DNA of 14,850 nt from Bacteroidota bacterium (GCA_023457935.1 JAEXBA010000004.1:1-14850), one strand, 5' to 3'. Positions 6,765 to 14,261 are shown, numbered from the stretch's first letter. Program-made: numbers and translations. The notes: generated by a model from the sequence alone, not told the origin.

Positions 6765-7796
6765 TCAACCTTTGGGATTTTCAAAACAGCGAACACTGTT
6801 GTTTCTGATGTTTGTTGTAGAAGAAGCAGTGTTTTGCATCAGTTCCGGAGCTTTAGTACCGGAATGAAATTTCAGTTCTGGATTCACAATCACCATTGCT
6901 TCATCCCACAAACCTTCATTGATAAAGCTTTGCAGCGTTTTCGCACCGCCTTCAACAAGAACAGACTGAATATTTTCCCGGTAAAGAACCGCCATTAAGT
7001 TTGCAGGGAAATTTTCTCTTTCTGTTTTAATGAATTTCAGATGGCCTTTTTTCTCATTTTTCTGTGAATTGATGATAATGGTGGGCGCTTCCTCACTGAA
7101 AATGCTGGAACCGGCAGGAACTTTCAGATCAAAATCAATCAGAATTCTTACTGGGTTTCTCCCGGAAATATTTCGCGTTGTAAGACTTGGATTGTCGTTC
7201 AATGCGGTTTGGGTTCCTATTAGAATAGCGTGTTCATCGTTTCTCATCTGATGCACCAACTGATTCACCATTTCATTTGAAACTGCAGCCGGTTTAAAAT
7301 CATAATCGATAAATCCGTCACCGGATTCCGCCCATTTCAGAACAATAAAAGGCCTTTTTTTCTCATGAAAAGTGAAAAATCTTTTGTTCAGATTCCTGCA
7401 TTCTTTCTGAAGAACGCCGGTAATTACCTTAATTCCGGCTTCTTCGAGGATGTGTTTTCCTTTTCCGTTCACTTCGTCGTAGGAATCCATCGTGCCGATA
7501 ACGACTTCCCTGAAACCGATTTCCTTCAGCTTCAGCGCACATGGCGGAGTTTTCCCATAGTGTGAACAGGGTTCCAGCGAAACGTAAATGGTGGAGTCGG
7601 GCAGAAGTTCTTTGTTGTGTACGGAATTTATTGCGTTGATTTCTGCATGCGGTTCGCCGGCTTTCCGGTGATAACCTTCGCCGATGATTTTTCCGTTATG
7701 AACAATGACGCTTCCAACCATTGGATTCGGATACGTGTTTCCTTTGGCTTTCAGGGCAAGTTCAATGCAGCGCTGCATGTAAATTTCGTGATTCAC
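6765..7796 (-). CDS. ribD: Bifunctional riboflavin deaminase/reductase
   Basis: RibD carries out two successive steps of riboflavin synthesis: deamination of the pyrimidine product of GTP cyclohydrolase II, then NADPH-dependent reduction of its ribosyl chain. I start it at the GTG at 7796 (reading MNHEIYMQRCIELALK, 343 residues), which matches the usual N-terminus. An in-frame ATG at 7844 would make the preceding gene's terminator hairpin coding. The deaminase domain (about 1-130) has PNPMVGSV, the zinc and proton-transfer residues HAE (50-52) and C77/C86 in PCSHYGKTPPC. The reductase domain (about 148-343) has RPFIVLKWAESGDGFI, GTQTALNDNPSLTTR and LVEGGAKTLQSF (280-291). YigZ follows 5 bases after its stop. 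Confidence 0.95.
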   Translation of the reverse strand: MNHEIYMQRCIELALKAKGNTYPNPMVGSVIVHNGKIIGEGYHRKAGEPHAEINAINSVHNKELLPDSTIYVSLEPCSHYGKTPPCALKLKEIGFREVVIGTMDSYDEVNGKGKHILEEAGIKVITGVLQKECRNLNKRFFTFHEKKRPFIVLKWAESGDGFIDYDFKPAAVSNEMVNQLVHQMRNDEHAILIGTQTALNDNPSLTTRNISGRNPVRILIDFDLKVPAGSSIFSEEAPTIIINSQKNEKKGHLKFIKTERENFPANLMAVLYRENIQSVLVEGGAKTLQSFINEGLWDEAMVIVNPELKFHSGTKAPELMQNTASSTTNIRNNSVRCFENPKG

Positions 7797-7810
7797 GGAC
7801 GGTATTGAGC

Positions 7811-7837
7811 AAAAGAAGACGCGGATTTCGCGTCTTC
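7811..7837 (-). terminator. Intrinsic terminator of the DUF349 gene
   Basis: A perfect 9-base inverted repeat, GAAGACGCG (7815-7823) and CGCGTCTTC (7829-7837), encloses a 5-base loop. On the minus strand it is followed by four T (complement of 7811-7814). It lies 20 bases past the stop at 7858. The T run is short, so termination may be partial and allow read-through into ribD. Confidence 0.75.
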
Positions 7838-7857
7838 GGTTCATTATTGTATCAAAA

Positions 7858-9867
7858 TTATTCTCCCGAAATAATGTTGTGAAGATTCTGCTTCATGTTT
7901 TCAAGATGCATTTTCTTTTCGTCAATATTGGCGTAAGTGTCTTTCAGTAAAGGATTTTCACGTGTCGGGTTGCTGAAGAATCCAAGGTTGTTTTCCAGTT
8001 TTGCAATTTCTGCTTCCAGATCGGCAATCTGATTCTTGATCTTTCTGGCTTTGTCTGTGAGCTGATTTTCAGAAAGGCCTTCTTCTTTCAGTTCGAATTC
8101 ATTCATTTTGTTTGCTCTCAGCTTTTCTCTGAGTGTCTTGTTGAATTCGGTATTGATGGCCATCTTGTCGCGCGGAACTTTCCCGATAGCATTCCACGAG
8201 TTTTTGATGTGCTCAATTTTTTCCACGCTTCCTTCTTCATCTCCAACTGTTTTCAGTTCTTCAAGAAGTTCTTTTTTCAGTTTGTAGTTTTCTTTCCAGT
8301 TATCGCCGGCAGCGGCATTTTTGCTTCTGTAATTGTTGAAGAAAGTGTTGCATGCTTCGCGGAATTCATCCCAAACCTTGTTTGTCATGCTTCTCGGTAC
8401 ATGGCCAATGGTTTTCCATTCTTCCTGAAGTTTTTTGAACAGCGGAACCGTAGTTTCCCAGTCTTCAGAATTCATATTGTCCTTCGCAGTCTGAATCAGT
8501 TTCATTTTGTCGTCCAGATTCTTCTGCTGCGAATTTTTCAGCCCTTTATAAAATTCGTTTTTGGCATTGTTGAACGCGCGCAGATTGACTTTAAAATCAT
8601 TCCAGTTCTGGTTTGAAATTTTTCTCGGTACACTTCCGATTTTCAGAAATTCGCTGCGCAGTTCCTCAACTTTTTTAATGGAGTTCTGCCAGTAGCTGTG
8701 ATTCGGAGCGTTTTCCGGAGAAGTAATTTTTTTTATCGCTTCAATAATCTCGTTTTTCTTCTCAAGATTTACGTTCTGTTCTGCTTCCATCTGTGCCGAA
8801 AGCTCAGTTTTTCTTTCGTGGATTCTGTTGGATATTTCACGGAATTCTTCCCATGTTTTCTCCCGGAATTCTTCTGCAACAGGTTCTGCTTCTTCTTTCC
8901 AGAGTTTATGCAGATACTGAAGTTCGTTCAGCGCTTTCTGAACGGCGGGTTCGTTTTCCAGTTCCTTTGCCCGCTCAATAATATGCTGTCTTTTCTCAAG
9001 GTTGTGGGCGTATTCCTGCTCCATGTATTCCTTGTTCATATCCAGCATTGCATAAAACTGGTTCAGATGGTGGAAGTAGTTGTTGTTCAGAAGTTTGAAT
9101 TCTGCTTTTGCCACCTGTCCGGCGTTCTGCCATTCCTGTTTAATCTCGCGTATGGCTTTGAAAAGATTGGTTCCGGGTTCGGTATTGGTATACAGATGTT
9201 TCAGTTTTTCAATGATGTTCTGCCGGTTTTCAAGGTTTTTGCCGTGTTCCTCTTCCTGCTTTTTATGATAATCATCGTTTTTCTCGCGGAAAATACTGTT
9301 TAAACCGGAAAGACGTGCCTGTAGCGGATGTTCCCAGCTGAAATTTTCCTCAGCACTGGCAGAAGCTTCATGTTCGTGTTTCCTGTCTTCCGTTTCATCA
9401 TGAATAAGATGATTTGCCTGATCTCTGTACTGATTGAATTTTCTGAACTGCGCACCGGCATCCTCGCGGTTTACCAGTTTTTCCATTTCGTTCAGAATCT
9501 GCACCAATGAAAGTTTTGAAAGTGCATCGGCTTCCGAATGGTCGTGTTCTTCCTCATTTGCGGCTTCCGGATCGATCTCGGAAAGCACCTTTTCCTCAGG
9601 AATCTCGAAAGGTTTCTGAACATGCATGTTTTCCTGATTTTCCGGAGTTTGGGACATAACCTCAGTTTTAGATGCTTCCGGAGTTTCCGGCGCAGTTTCT
9701 TCGGTTAGCATATCTTCCTTCTGAGTGTCAACTTCGGACAAAACCTTTTCCTCAGGTATCTTTACAGATTTCTGGGTGTCAGCGTCAGCCTGATTTTCCG
9801 GAGTAGTTTGAAGTTCTTCGGTGGATTTCAGTTCTTCGTTTTCGGAGTTTGGATTTTCCGTGATCAT
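7858..9867 (-). CDS. DUF349-repeat protein, large, coiled-coil rich
   Basis: This 669-residue acidic, Glu/Lys/Asn-rich protein has no signal peptide or membrane helix and is probably cytoplasmic. After a low-complexity acidic head (1-115), which contains a duplicated 26-residue unit, there are about five DUF349 repeats, near residues 210-280, 288-360, 368-440, 450-515 and 527-585. Each has the pattern (E/L/S)W-x-x-x-G/A-x-V-(P-R), for example EWQNAGQV, EFLKIGSVPRKISNQNW, EWKTIGHVPRSMTNKVW and SWNAIGKVPRDK. A final coiled coil spans about 604-665. The molecular role of DUF349 proteins is not established, and none can be read from the neighbours. The ATG at 9867 starts MITENPNSENEEL. Transcription ends at the hairpin at 7811-7837. 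Confidence 0.88.
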   Translation of the reverse strand: MITENPNSENEELKSTEELQTTPENQADADTQKSVKIPEEKVLSEVDTQKEDMLTEETAPETPEASKTEVMSQTPENQENMHVQKPFEIPEEKVLSEIDPEAANEEEHDHSEADALSKLSLVQILNEMEKLVNREDAGAQFRKFNQYRDQANHLIHDETEDRKHEHEASASAEENFSWEHPLQARLSGLNSIFREKNDDYHKKQEEEHGKNLENRQNIIEKLKHLYTNTEPGTNLFKAIREIKQEWQNAGQVAKAEFKLLNNNYFHHLNQFYAMLDMNKEYMEQEYAHNLEKRQHIIERAKELENEPAVQKALNELQYLHKLWKEEAEPVAEEFREKTWEEFREISNRIHERKTELSAQMEAEQNVNLEKKNEIIEAIKKITSPENAPNHSYWQNSIKKVEELRSEFLKIGSVPRKISNQNWNDFKVNLRAFNNAKNEFYKGLKNSQQKNLDDKMKLIQTAKDNMNSEDWETTVPLFKKLQEEWKTIGHVPRSMTNKVWDEFREACNTFFNNYRSKNAAAGDNWKENYKLKKELLEELKTVGDEEGSVEKIEHIKNSWNAIGKVPRDKMAINTEFNKTLREKLRANKMNEFELKEEGLSENQLTDKARKIKNQIADLEAEIAKLENNLGFFSNPTRENPLLKDTYANIDEKKMHLENMKQNLHNIISGE
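9571..9648 (-). repeat. Second copy of a 78-base in-frame duplication in the DUF349 gene
   Basis: It encodes residues 74-99, TPENQ...IPEEKVLSEID, similar to residues 22-47 (TPENQ...IPEEKVLSEVD). The two copies are offset by 156 bases (52 codons), keep the reading frame and have diverged mostly in their middle. The result is a lengthened acidic, probably disordered head. Confidence 0.8.
9727..9804 (-). repeat. First copy of the 78-base in-frame duplication in the DUF349 gene
   Basis: It encodes residues 22-47 of the DUF349 protein. The shared core is TPENQ at one end and IPEEKVLSE(V/I)D at the other. Its partner lies at 9571-9648. Confidence 0.8.
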
Positions 9868-9905
9868 AGCAAATCTTTTAATTGAAATATTTTGTGTCTG
9901 GTAAA

Positions 9906-9918
9906 TGCACTGCGTGCA
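9906..9918. promoter_or_regulatory. Short palindrome TGCAC-TGC-GTGCA upstream of the DUF349 gene
   Basis: A perfect 5-base inverted repeat with a 3-base centre lies in the 80-base gap between the aroE stop and the DUF349 start. No T run follows, so it is unlikely to be a terminator; it could be an operator. No exact TAnnTTTG element was found in this gap, so the DUF349 promoter is not identified. Five-base arms can arise by chance. Confidence 0.25.
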
Positions 9919-9947
9919 AAATCGTCAATAAATATAATTAATTTTGT

Positions 9948-10676
9948 TTAACTGTTCCAAATTTGCCACGATTTTTCAGCCTGCTGCTCAAGCATGTAGA
10001 AGCCGTTAACTGTTCGAGCGCCTTTTTCGGCAGCGTTGCGTATAAATTTGGTGTAATTCGGATTGTAAATAAGGTCTATCACGAGGTGATTTTCGGTGAG
10101 GCCTTCAAACGGAAAAGGCAGACAGTTTTCAGTTTCCGGAAAGGTTCCTACCGGCGTACACTGTATAATCAGGGTGTGTTCCTGAACCAGCTCCGGCGTA
10201 AGTTTTTCGTAAAGAAAATCGCCGTTTCTCGTAACATTCTGATAAGGTATTCCATATTTATTAAGCACAAACTGTACAGCTTTAGCGGCTCCGCCATTTC
10301 CCAGAATCAGTGCTTTTTGCTGTTCCGGAGTTCTGTGAAGGAGCAGTGTTTTATCAAAACCGTAAACGTCCGTATTAAACCCTTTTTTCTTACCGTCTTT
10401 TATAAGAACGCAGTTGACAGCTCCGGTTTCCCCGGCTTCTTCACTCAGTTCATCCAGAAACGGAACAATCTGCTGTTTATAGGGAATTGTAACATTAAAA
10501 CCTTTCAGAGAAGTATCTGTAAAAATATTCTCTACCTGACTGATTTCATCCAGGTCGAACAGTTCATAACTATATCCTTCAAGCATCTTGTTTCTGAACT
10601 TGTTTTCGAAATATTTTCTGGAAAACGAATACGATATATTTTTACCTATCAGTCCGAATTTAACCTGTTTTTCCAT
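9948..10676 (-). CDS. aroE: Shikimate dehydrogenase
   Basis: AroE reduces 3-dehydroshikimate to shikimate with NADPH, the fourth step of the chorismate pathway. The 242-residue protein has the substrate-binding domain with YSFS at 16-19 (the family's SxS shikimate contact), the catalytic Lys67 in NVTIPYKQ, N88 in GAVNC and D103 in FNTDVYGF. The NADP-binding loop follows as GNGGAAKA (126-133). The C-terminal segment GFYMLEQQAEKSWQIW is typical. It is somewhat shorter than the Escherichia coli enzyme, as expected for Bacteroidetes members. The ATG at 10676 is preceded after only 4 bases by a -7 element, so the mRNA may be leaderless. The neighbours are unrelated to aromatic synthesis. Confidence 0.95.
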   Translation of the reverse strand: MEKQVKFGLIGKNISYSFSRKYFENKFRNKMLEGYSYELFDLDEISQVENIFTDTSLKGFNVTIPYKQQIVPFLDELSEEAGETGAVNCVLIKDGKKKGFNTDVYGFDKTLLLHRTPEQQKALILGNGGAAKAVQFVLNKYGIPYQNVTRNGDFLYEKLTPELVQEHTLIIQCTPVGTFPETENCLPFPFEGLTENHLVIDLIYNPNYTKFIRNAAEKGARTVNGFYMLEQQAEKSWQIWNS

Positions 10677-10680
10677 GAAT

Positions 10681-10688
10681 CAAATTTA
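10681..10688 (-). promoter_or_regulatory. Candidate -7 element of aroE, leaderless layout
   Basis: Minus-strand TAAATTTG matches TAnnTTTG and is separated from the aroE ATG by only ATTC. Since this motif is centred near -7, transcription would begin at or within a base or two of the A of ATG. It directly adjoins the T run of the upstream terminator. Confidence 0.5.
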
Positions 10689-10689
10689 C

Positions 10690-10716
10690 AAAAAAAGACC
10701 GGTGAAAACCGGCCTT
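10690..10716 (-). terminator. Intrinsic terminator of the secreted nuclease gene
   Basis: On the minus strand AAGGCCGG pairs with CCGGTCTT (one G-U) around the loop TTTTCA, followed by a T run (complement of the A run 10690-10696). It lies 8 bases past the nuclease stop. Confidence 0.9.
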
Positions 10717-10724
10717 AAGTAAAC

Positions 10725-12524
10725 TTAGTATTTCTTAATAATAAACTTTTCTGCAATGCTGCCCGCGTTGAGTATATAAATACCGCTCGGCAGACTGGAA
10801 ACGTCCAGATACTCTGCATTTCTGAAAGGGTTGGCGAAGGTTTTTACCGTTCTTCCGTCCAGACTGTAAATTTTAGCAGATTTAATTTCACCGAGACCTT
10901 TTCCGTTCACAAACAGTTTTCCGTCGCGGACTGGGTTCGGATAAATTGAAACTCCTTTTTCTGCAGAAGATTCATTTGTGCTTAAACTGTAGCATGTCCA
11001 TGACAGATCGTCAAGTCCGATTCTGTTTCCGGAAACCGGTTGCTGAAGTGCAATTACTATATTTCCTGTAACATTAATATTGTTAATAGTTGTGGTAATT
11101 GCTGCACCTGGAGCACCTGTTGCCTGTGCATTGTAAGGAATCGTACCCACACTAACACCGTTTATCAACAGGTTAAATGCACCGGCCGTAGCAGTGAACA
11201 TTGGCTTGGCTGTAACGGTAAGGCTGGAAATTCCTCCTGAAATCTGCGAAGAAGTAAGGCTTCCGTTTCTAATGGTAATCGCTCTCGAGTTTATGGTTCC
11301 ATCCGTCCTGGAATCTGTTGCAGTCCAGTCAATACCATTTGCAGTCCAGGTATTCGTTGAATAAGAACTGCTATTCGCAGGAATGTTTTCAAAAGTCTCT
11401 GTTCCACAGCTTCCGCCTGTTGAACCTCCGGCTGTTGTTGTCCCGGTAGCAGTGTTGCTTTGAGGTGAAGCATTCCCGGCCATATCTTTGGCAATAATAT
11501 GGAAGGTATAGGTTGTAGAAGCGGAAAGTCCTGAAACAGTTGCAGTTGTTCCGGTAACTGTAATTGTATAAACACCGTTTACATAAATGTCATAAGATGT
11601 TACGGCAACATTGTCTGTTGCTGCTGCCCAGGATAATGAAACACTGTTGCTGGTTGTACCCGTAACTGTTAAAGACGTCGGTGAAGTCGGTGCAGCGGTG
11701 TCCGGAGTTCCCCAGATATCATTGGCCCAGTTGGCATTGTCGATAAAAGGATTTCGGTTGCCCTGATAGGTCTGTGATTTATTGTTGCGGTCAATTTCTG
11801 CTGCGGAAACAGGATCCTGACTGTTCCAGATGAGCAGTTGCTGCAGTTCCCAGTCCTGCAGACCCGGATATGCTGATCCGCCTAACATTGAACTGGATCC
11901 GAAATTTGAAAGTTGACTTTCATATCTGGTAACGAAGTAAAAAACCATTCTTGCCACGTCACCTTTGAATGCATCTGCAGGTTCGAAAACCGTTCCGCTA
12001 TAACCGGAAGATCCTGATGCTCCCAATTTAGACCCGTTTAATGTTGTAACTGTTGCTGAAGATACCATTCCGAACGGGTAGTTAGATCGCCAACCGTTTA
12101 CTTTGCTGTCTGTAGGTCTTATAAAATGAATATCGCTAACCATTGGAGCGGCACTTCCAAACATACTTTGAGGAACGATATGTTCGCGGTTGTAACATCC
12201 GCCTTCATTAGCTGGTGTATTGCCTCCGCACTGGTCGGAGGAATAAGTATAATTGTAAGGATCTGCACCTGCTACATTCTCTGAATAAATATCCAGTATG
12301 GTATTGTCGTTTTCATAATATTTATCACGGTCGGTGCTCTCGTAAGCAGCCCACAAACCGCTATAACCGTAATCAACGTGTCCGTTGCTGATTATCTGTG
12401 ATAAAGTAGTTTTAAGCTGCTGACCGGTAAGTCCTGCTGTGCCGTTGTAATAGCCGACAGGTGCCTGCGCAAGCATGCTGACAGTCATCAGTGAGAGCAG
12501 CACGAAGGAATATATTTTTTTCAT
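10725..12524 (-). CDS. Secreted endonuclease I with fibronectin III and type IX sorting domains
   Basis: This 599-residue multidomain nuclease is predicted to leave the cell by type IX secretion. A signal peptide is clear (residues 1-20, MKKIYSFVLLSLMTVSMLAQ). The endonuclease I domain (about 25-272) shows the metal/His finger segment NREHIVPQSMF (112-122, likely general base H115), DIHFIRPTDSKVNGWRSNYPFG (split pattern, 131-152) and QGNRNPFID (254-262). A fibronectin III domain follows (about 278-366, TSPTSLTVTG...SYDIYVNG...YTFHIIAKD). Next is a Gly/Ser linker and a beta-rich domain I cannot name (about 373-512, with Cys at 373 and 511). The type A sorting domain runs 525-599 (SIYPNPVRDGKLFV...SSLPSGIYIL...KFIIKKY). 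Likely role: extracellular DNA/RNA digestion. It is monocistronic, with its own -7 element and terminator. Confidence 0.92.
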   Translation of the reverse strand: MKKIYSFVLLSLMTVSMLAQAPVGYYNGTAGLTGQQLKTTLSQIISNGHVDYGYSGLWAAYESTDRDKYYENDNTILDIYSENVAGADPYNYTYSSDQCGGNTPANEGGCYNREHIVPQSMFGSAAPMVSDIHFIRPTDSKVNGWRSNYPFGMVSSATVTTLNGSKLGASGSSGYSGTVFEPADAFKGDVARMVFYFVTRYESQLSNFGSSSMLGGSAYPGLQDWELQQLLIWNSQDPVSAAEIDRNNKSQTYQGNRNPFIDNANWANDIWGTPDTAAPTSPTSLTVTGTTSNSVSLSWAAATDNVAVTSYDIYVNGVYTITVTGTTATVSGLSASTTYTFHIIAKDMAGNASPQSNTATGTTTAGGSTGGSCGTETFENIPANSSSYSTNTWTANGIDWTATDSRTDGTINSRAITIRNGSLTSSQISGGISSLTVTAKPMFTATAGAFNLLINGVSVGTIPYNAQATGAPGAAITTTINNINVTGNIVIALQQPVSGNRIGLDDLSWTCYSLSTNESSAEKGVSIYPNPVRDGKLFVNGKGLGEIKSAKIYSLDGRTVKTFANPFRNAEYLDVSSLPSGIYILNAGSIAEKFIIKKY

Positions 12525-12547
12525 AAGAAGTTCTTGTTTTGAACTTG

Positions 12548-12555
12548 CAAAATTA
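12548..12555 (-). promoter_or_regulatory. Candidate -7 element of the nuclease gene
   Basis: Minus-strand TAATTTTG matches TAnnTTTG and ends 23 bases before the ATG at 12524. The -33 element is not clear. An eight-base T run lies just upstream, after the palindrome TACTGCAGTA, which has no loop and is not called as a terminator. Confidence 0.5.
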
Positions 12556-12577
12556 CAAAAAAAATACTGCAGTAAGA

Positions 12578-13786
12578 TTAATTCTGGGTAATATACTGAC
12601 GGTTGATTTTAGAAAAAATCCAGGAGATTGTCAATCCGAAAAGCAATGCAGTAGCTCCGACAATAACATAATTCATCGGAACAATTCTAACCGGAAACGG
12701 CAGCAGGGCATTCGCTTTGAAAAGGCCGGTCTGCAGCTGAAAAAAACAGACTAAAGTTCCTACGGCAAGACCTGTTACAATGCCGCTCAGAACGATGAGT
12801 GCGCCCGTGTAAAAATAAGTTTTCCTGAGATCTTTAATCGGAAACCCCAGTGAGATAAGGGATTTTGCCTGTTCTTTTTTATCAAGCTGAAGAATAATGA
12901 TGGCACCTGCAAGATTAAATGTGGTAATAAAAATCACCAATGCGAAAATCAGATAGATAAAAAGCTTTTCAATATTGATCATCTTCCAGAAAGCAGCATT
13001 TTCTTCACTTTTCGTTGTTATTTCATATCCGTTTCCAATTTTCTTCAGAAGACGGGATTTTGCATCCTCTGCCTTGTCCGGATTTTTCAGTTTGATGACA
13101 ATCTGATAGGCCGAGTTTTTTGGCAGATTAAGAAGTTCCTGCGAAAGTTCGAGAGGCGCGATGATATAATTGTTCAGCTGGTCGTTTCCTGCAAAAACGC
13201 CGGTTACATAGATTTCTTTTTTATTGAAAATGTCTTCTTCTTTATTGATAATTCCTTTTCCGGGTTTGGGCATGTACACGGTAGCAAAATCCCGTTCGGA
13301 ACCAACCGGAAGTGACAGTCTGTTGTTCAGGCCATTTTCCATAAGAACCTCGTTGGAATATTCATAACTTGGATACGATCCGTAGAAAATGTTTTTATCA
13401 ACAGGGTTTACAAAAACATAGGCGGAATCCACAGCCCGGAGAAACGCAATGTCGCCTTTACCACTGTAATCCAGATATATTTTTTCTTCAATTACTTTGG
13501 AATAATTGGCGATTTCGGCGTCTTCCTTCAGTGTTTTTTCAAGACTGCTGAGTTTTGGAAGTACCTTTCCCGATTTGCTCTTAACAGTAAGATCCGCATG
13601 AAGATTTGAAATGAGTTCCTTATTAAGGTCTTCCAGTCCCGAAAAAACCGAAATAATTATAAACATGGCCGCAACAGCAACCATCATGGCTATGGCTGCA
13701 AGCCACGTAATAAAGGTTACAGCAGTGCTTCCTTTCTCGGCGAGCAGGTATCGTTTAGCGATATAAAATGCTGTATTCTTTGCCAC
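12578..13786 (-). CDS. ABC transporter permease, LolC/LolE (FtsX-like) type
   Basis: This 402-residue inner-membrane protein has the LolC/E layout. One helix (about 22-48) is followed by a large periplasmic domain (about 50-270) and then three helices (about 273-299, 325-349, 373-393). FALVIFITTFNLAGAIIILQLDKKEQAKSL (split pattern, 281-310) carries the coupling region just after helix 2. In proteobacteria such permeases work with the ATPase LolD to release lipoproteins toward the outer membrane; the ATPase is not in this window. The start is a GTG at 13786 (MAKNTAFYIAKRYLL), 4 bases after the rbfA stop; no ATG is better placed. Co-transcription with rbfA is likely. An alternative is another FtsX-family permease with a different cargo. 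Confidence 0.85.
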   Translation of the reverse strand: MAKNTAFYIAKRYLLAEKGSTAVTFITWLAAIAMMVAVAAMFIIISVFSGLEDLNKELISNLHADLTVKSKSGKVLPKLSSLEKTLKEDAEIANYSKVIEEKIYLDYSGKGDIAFLRAVDSAYVFVNPVDKNIFYGSYPSYEYSNEVLMENGLNNRLSLPVGSERDFATVYMPKPGKGIINKEEDIFNKKEIYVTGVFAGNDQLNNYIIAPLELSQELLNLPKNSAYQIVIKLKNPDKAEDAKSRLLKKIGNGYEITTKSEENAAFWKMINIEKLFIYLIFALVIFITTFNLAGAIIILQLDKKEQAKSLISLGFPIKDLRKTYFYTGALIVLSGIVTGLAVGTLVCFFQLQTGLFKANALLPFPVRIVPMNYVIVGATALLFGLTISWIFSKINRQYITQN

Positions 13787-13790
13787 AGAA

Positions 13791-14153
13791 TTACAAAAAA
13801 GGATTGTCGCCTTCGCCTTTCAATTCTTTTTCGATGCGCTCAACGTCGTCAAGCGTAGTATCAAGGTAGAAACTCAGTTCCGGAATAATACGGACCTGCT
13901 TGGCCATTTTATTACCGATGTAGTTTCTGTACTGCGCTTTATTGGCTTCAATTTCAGTCATAATCGGCTTTCGGTATTCCTGCGGAAATATGCTGAGGTA
14001 AATTTTTGCGATACCAAGATCAGCCGTAACCTTCACGTCCGAAACCGAAACCAGAAAATTCTGTTTGCTTTCTGATGCCTGCTTTCTGAAGAGTTCAGCA
14101 AAATCTTCCTGGATGATCTGTGCTACTTTTCGCTGTCTGTTGCTTTCGTTCAT
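13791..14153 (-). CDS. rbfA: Ribosome-binding factor A
   Basis: RbfA is a small KH-like factor that binds the 30S subunit and helps mature the 5' end of 16S rRNA, notably in the cold. The 120-residue protein opens ESNRQRKVAQIIQEDFAELF, followed by VSVSDVKVTADLGIAKIYLS (about 36-55). It ends with the diagnostic LSFYLDTTLDDVERIEKEL (about 93-111). Length is normal. The ATG at 14153 follows a -7 element by 4 bases, so the mRNA may be leaderless or nearly so. The LolC/E-type permease starts 4 bases after its stop, and the methylmalonyl-CoA epimerase gene diverges on the other strand. Confidence 0.95.
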   Translation of the reverse strand: MNESNRQRKVAQIIQEDFAELFRKQASESKQNFLVSVSDVKVTADLGIAKIYLSIFPQEYRKPIMTEIEANKAQYRNYIGNKMAKQVRIIPELSFYLDTTLDDVERIEKELKGEGDNPFL

Positions 14154-14157
14154 GCCG

Positions 14158-14165
14158 CAAATTTA
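14158..14165 (-). promoter_or_regulatory. Candidate -7 element of rbfA
   Basis: Minus-strand TAAATTTG matches TAnnTTTG and is followed by CGGC and then the rbfA ATG. This is the same 4-base spacing as at aroE. One base separates it from a plus-strand TATTTTTG. Confidence 0.5.
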
Positions 14166-14166
14166 G

Positions 14167-14174
14167 TATTTTTG
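14167..14174 (+). promoter_or_regulatory. Candidate -7 element of the epimerase gene
   Basis: Plus-strand TATTTTTG matches TAnnTTTG. It would give a leader of roughly 84 bases to the ATG at 14262. No clear -33 TTG is seen, and no other exact motif lies closer to the gene. Confidence 0.35.
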
Positions 14175-14261
14175 TTTGAATAAATTTTGAACGGATTACG
14201 GAGCAGATTGCTTTGTTCTGTTTGAAGATATTCTTTAATTAAAATCAACAAATCAGTTTAT

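Noticed and set aside
6760..6768. TTG start for the YigZ gene
   Set aside because: It overlaps the ribD stop, and the ATG three codons later is the stronger start.
11291..11575. 94-residue minus-strand frame inside the nuclease gene
   Set aside because: It is a shifted frame within the fibronectin III/linker region, giving a Gln/Leu/Pro-rich low-complexity product.
12565..12574. TACTGCAGTA followed by an eight-base T run on the minus strand, as a terminator of the permease gene
   Set aside because: The palindrome has no loop, so it would not form a useful hairpin in RNA without losing its central pairs.
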